The notes under the pieces: generated by a model | What the model saw: the letters and a program-made list of their open reading frames with translations, nothing else | The model's database searches: none | Told to the model about the DNA's origin: nothing | Shown: positions 62,413-64,000 of the stretch, one piece after another | Layout: every line of letters starts with the position of its first letter | Numbering within the stretch: the first letter of the stretch is position 1 | Assembly: GCA_046346965.1 (NCBI GenBank) | Contig: JAXMHB010000004.1 | Span: 310,001 to 374,000 of the forward strand | From: JAXMHB01 sp046346965 | Lineage (GTDB): Bacteria > Pseudomonadota > Gammaproteobacteria > Xanthomonadales > SZUA-5 | DNA length: 64,000 nt | Direction of reading: 5' to 3' | Translations under genes and position numbers: made by a program

Positions 62413-62853
62413 CTACTTCGACGGCAAACCCTTGACGATCAACTTGTCACCCAGCTCGGCGCCGATGCTGGCGCTGGTGCCGGCGTTCAACTCCAGCACA
62501 TAGCGCGCCGGCGCGCGGCTCGGATACGCCGGGCACTGGTCGCCCAGCGAGCACGGCGGCGTATCGAGGCTCCACGCCACCAGCGTCCAGGATTCGTCGA
62601 AGTACAGAATATCGAGCGGAATCCGCGTGTTCTTCATCCAGAAGGCCTGCGGCTCCTGGCGATCGAACAAGAACAGCATGCCGGCATCAGCCGACATCTG
62701 ATCACGATACATCAGCCCGCGCGCGCGTTCGTTGGGATCGTCGGCAATCTCGACCTGAAAGGTCTTGCCGCGCAGTTCGACGCGCACGTCCTCGCTGGCC
62801 GCACAGCCGCCCAGCATCAGCATTCCCACGATTGCCCACGCCCACTGTCGCAT
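62413..62853 (-). CDS. DUF192 lipoprotein
   Basis: A 146-residue DUF192 protein. The start MRQWAWAIVGMLMLGGCAAS shows a lipobox LGGC with Cys17. The domain includes VEIADDPNERARGLMYRDQM, MLFLFDRQEPQAFWMKNTRI and PLDILYFDESWTLVAW, then APARYVLELNAGTSASIGAE. Family function is not firmly known. Its stop lies 8 bp from the repeat array. Confidence 0.93.
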   Translation of the reverse strand: MRQWAWAIVGMLMLGGCAASEDVRVELRGKTFQVEIADDPNERARGLMYRDQMSADAGMLFLFDRQEPQAFWMKNTRIPLDILYFDESWTLVAWSLDTPPCSLGDQCPAYPSRAPARYVLELNAGTSASIGAELGDKLIVKGLPSK

Positions 62854-62976
62854 GACCGCGCTCCCGATTCCGATGCCGCGATGCTACGCGAGGCCGGGCC
62901 GCCCTTTGGCAGTATCCACCGTCACAAATCGGCGCCATGATCCGCGCCCGCCCAGCCCACCGCCGCCGGAGTCCGC

Positions 62977-64000
62977 ATGTCCCGCTCGCTGATCGCTCGC
63001 CTCACGTCAGGCGCGCTGTTGCCCTTGCCCGCGCTGGCGAGCGCCAGCAGCCCGGATCACTTCGATCTGGCCGGCACCTGGGTGGCCTGGGCCGTGCTGG
63101 CGGTATTCGTCGTCGCCTACGTGCTGGTGGTTATCGAGGAGAAGATCCACCTGCCCAAGAGCAAGCCGGTATTGCTCGGCGCCGGGTTGATCTGGGCGCT
63201 GGTCGCCGGCTATCTGGCACAGCAAGGGATCGGCGCCGACCACGCTGCCGCGCATGCCTTCGAGGCGGTGTTCCTGGAGTTCGCCGAGCTGTTCTTCTTC
63301 CTGATCGTTGCCATGACCTTCGTGGCCGCGATGACCGAGCGCAATGTGTTCGAGGCGCTGCGCGCTGAACTGGTCTCACGCGGATGGGGCTATCGCAAGC
63401 TGTTCTGGCTCACCGGCATCATCAGCTTCTTCATGTCGGCGGTGCTCGACAATCTGACCACCGCACTGATCATGAGCGCGGTGATCCTCGCCTGTGGCGC
63501 CGGCAATCGCCAGTTCATCGCGCTGGCTTTCATCAACCTGGTGGTGGCAGCCAATGCCGGCGGCGCTTGGTGTGCCTTTGGCGACATCACCACGCTGATG
63601 GTCTGGCAGGCCGAGAAGGTGCGCTTTTTCGAGTTCTTCGACTTGTTTTTGCCCTCGGTGGTCAACTTCCTGATTCCGGCCGCGCTGATGCATTACGCGC
63701 TGCCGGTCGGCACGCCGCCCGGCGCGCGCGACGATGCCGACCTGAAGCCGGGCGCGATCGGCATCTGTGTGCTGTTCGCGCTGACCATCGCGATCACCGT
63801 TGCCGGCAAGCAGTTCCTGCAGATGCCGGCGGTGTTCGGCATGATGTCGGGCCTCGGATTGCTCAGCCTGTACGCTTACTGGCTCAAGCGCAGCGAGGCG
63901 CGCACCGGCGCCGACCCCTTCAACGTGTTCAAGATGGTGGCCCAGGCCGAATGGGACACGCTGCTGTTCTTCTTCGGCGTGCTGATGTGCGTAGGCGGGC
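62977..64000 (+). CDS. nhaD: NhaD-type Na+/H+ antiporter, 3' end beyond window
   Basis: At least 341 residues of a sodium:proton antiporter of the NhaD (ion transporter superfamily) group. Starts MSRSLIARLTSGALLPLPAL, followed by multiple membrane helices: AWAVLAVFVVAYVLVVIEEK, AELFFFLIVAMTFVAAMTER, GIISFFMSAVLDNLTTALIM, INLVVAANAGGAWCAFGDIT. The polar residues in SAVLDNLTTALIMSA and AANAGGAWCAFGD are the conserved core of the family. GGAG lies 6 nt before the ATG at 62977. The reading frame is open to the end of the window. Confidence 0.92.
   Translation, partial: MSRSLIARLTSGALLPLPALASASSPDHFDLAGTWVAWAVLAVFVVAYVLVVIEEKIHLPKSKPVLLGAGLIWALVAGYLAQQGIGADHAAAHAFEAVFLEFAELFFFLIVAMTFVAAMTERNVFEALRAELVSRGWGYRKLFWLTGIISFFMSAVLDNLTTALIMSAVILACGAGNRQFIALAFINLVVAANAGGAWCAFGDITTLMVWQAEKVRFFEFFDLFLPSVVNFLIPAALMHYALPVGTPPGARDDADLKPGAIGICVLFALTIAITVAGKQFLQMPAVFGMMSGLGLLSLYAYWLKRSEARTGADPFNVFKMVAQAEWDTLLFFFGVLMCVGG

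Noticed and set aside
1..64000. tRNA, rRNA and riboswitch genes
   Set aside because: Reading the intergenic stretches on both strands, I found no cloverleaf, rRNA-like or recognisable riboswitch sequence; a covariance-model scan would be decisive.

Overview
The window is GC-rich (about two thirds G+C), densely coded DNA from a gammaproteobacterium. I place it in the Lysobacterales (Xanthomonadales), probably near the Rhodanobacteraceae. The reasons are the rpoN-hpf-ptsN-hprK-rapZ-EIIA(Man)-ptsH-ptsI regulatory PTS cluster, the fused E1 alpha-beta dehydrogenase, the ECF sigma/Ser-Thr kinase pair, and secreted proteins with a C-terminal ...GFE tail. The genus is inference. I recognise no rRNA, tRNA or CRISPR.

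Layout. 1-9.9 kb: truncated pspF, fused E1 dehydrogenase, ompW with an FNR-like box, a coupled ECF sigma factor and TPR kinase, then small envelope proteins, one of them frameshifted. 10-17.2 kb: a sigma-70 family factor, a coupled three-gene secretome operon (FG-GAP protein, large lipoprotein, esterase) and a serine hydrolase. 17.2-22.5 kb: an AT-richer accessory island built of Rhs C-terminal remnants, small orphan (immunity-like) genes, a complete but frameshifted IS1595-family element with 8-bp target duplications, and a chimera joining a duplicated 5' end of the neighbouring metalloprotease gene to a piece of the same IS. 22.5-25.7 kb: the intact reprolysin-like metalloprotease.

25.7-32.4 kb: the PTS/RpoN cluster, with all phosphotransfer parts and HPr kinase but no sugar permease, so it is probably regulatory. 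32.6-40.3 kb: Kup potassium transporter, YajC-SecD-SecF, and an EF-G-like GTPase. 40.3-47.9 kb: TonB receptor and rubredoxin, a seryl-tRNA synthetase with an unusual insertion, M28 peptidase, a REP-like inverted pair, an inositol monophosphatase, and a double thioredoxin-fold protein. 48-56 kb: a kinase with an extracytoplasmic sensor-like domain, a MauG-like di-haem protein, a mono-haem protein, an oxidoreductase, XseA and a Nudix hydrolase. 56-64 kb: amino-acid permease, PyrD-MurB, aldehyde dehydrogenase, FKBP, a 192-bp tandem repeat array, a DUF192 lipoprotein and a truncated NhaD antiporter.

The most unusual points are the short C-terminal tail shared by four unrelated exported proteins, the Rhs/IS/metalloprotease rearrangement at 17-23 kb, the SerRS insertion, and the tandem repeat array at 62 kb.
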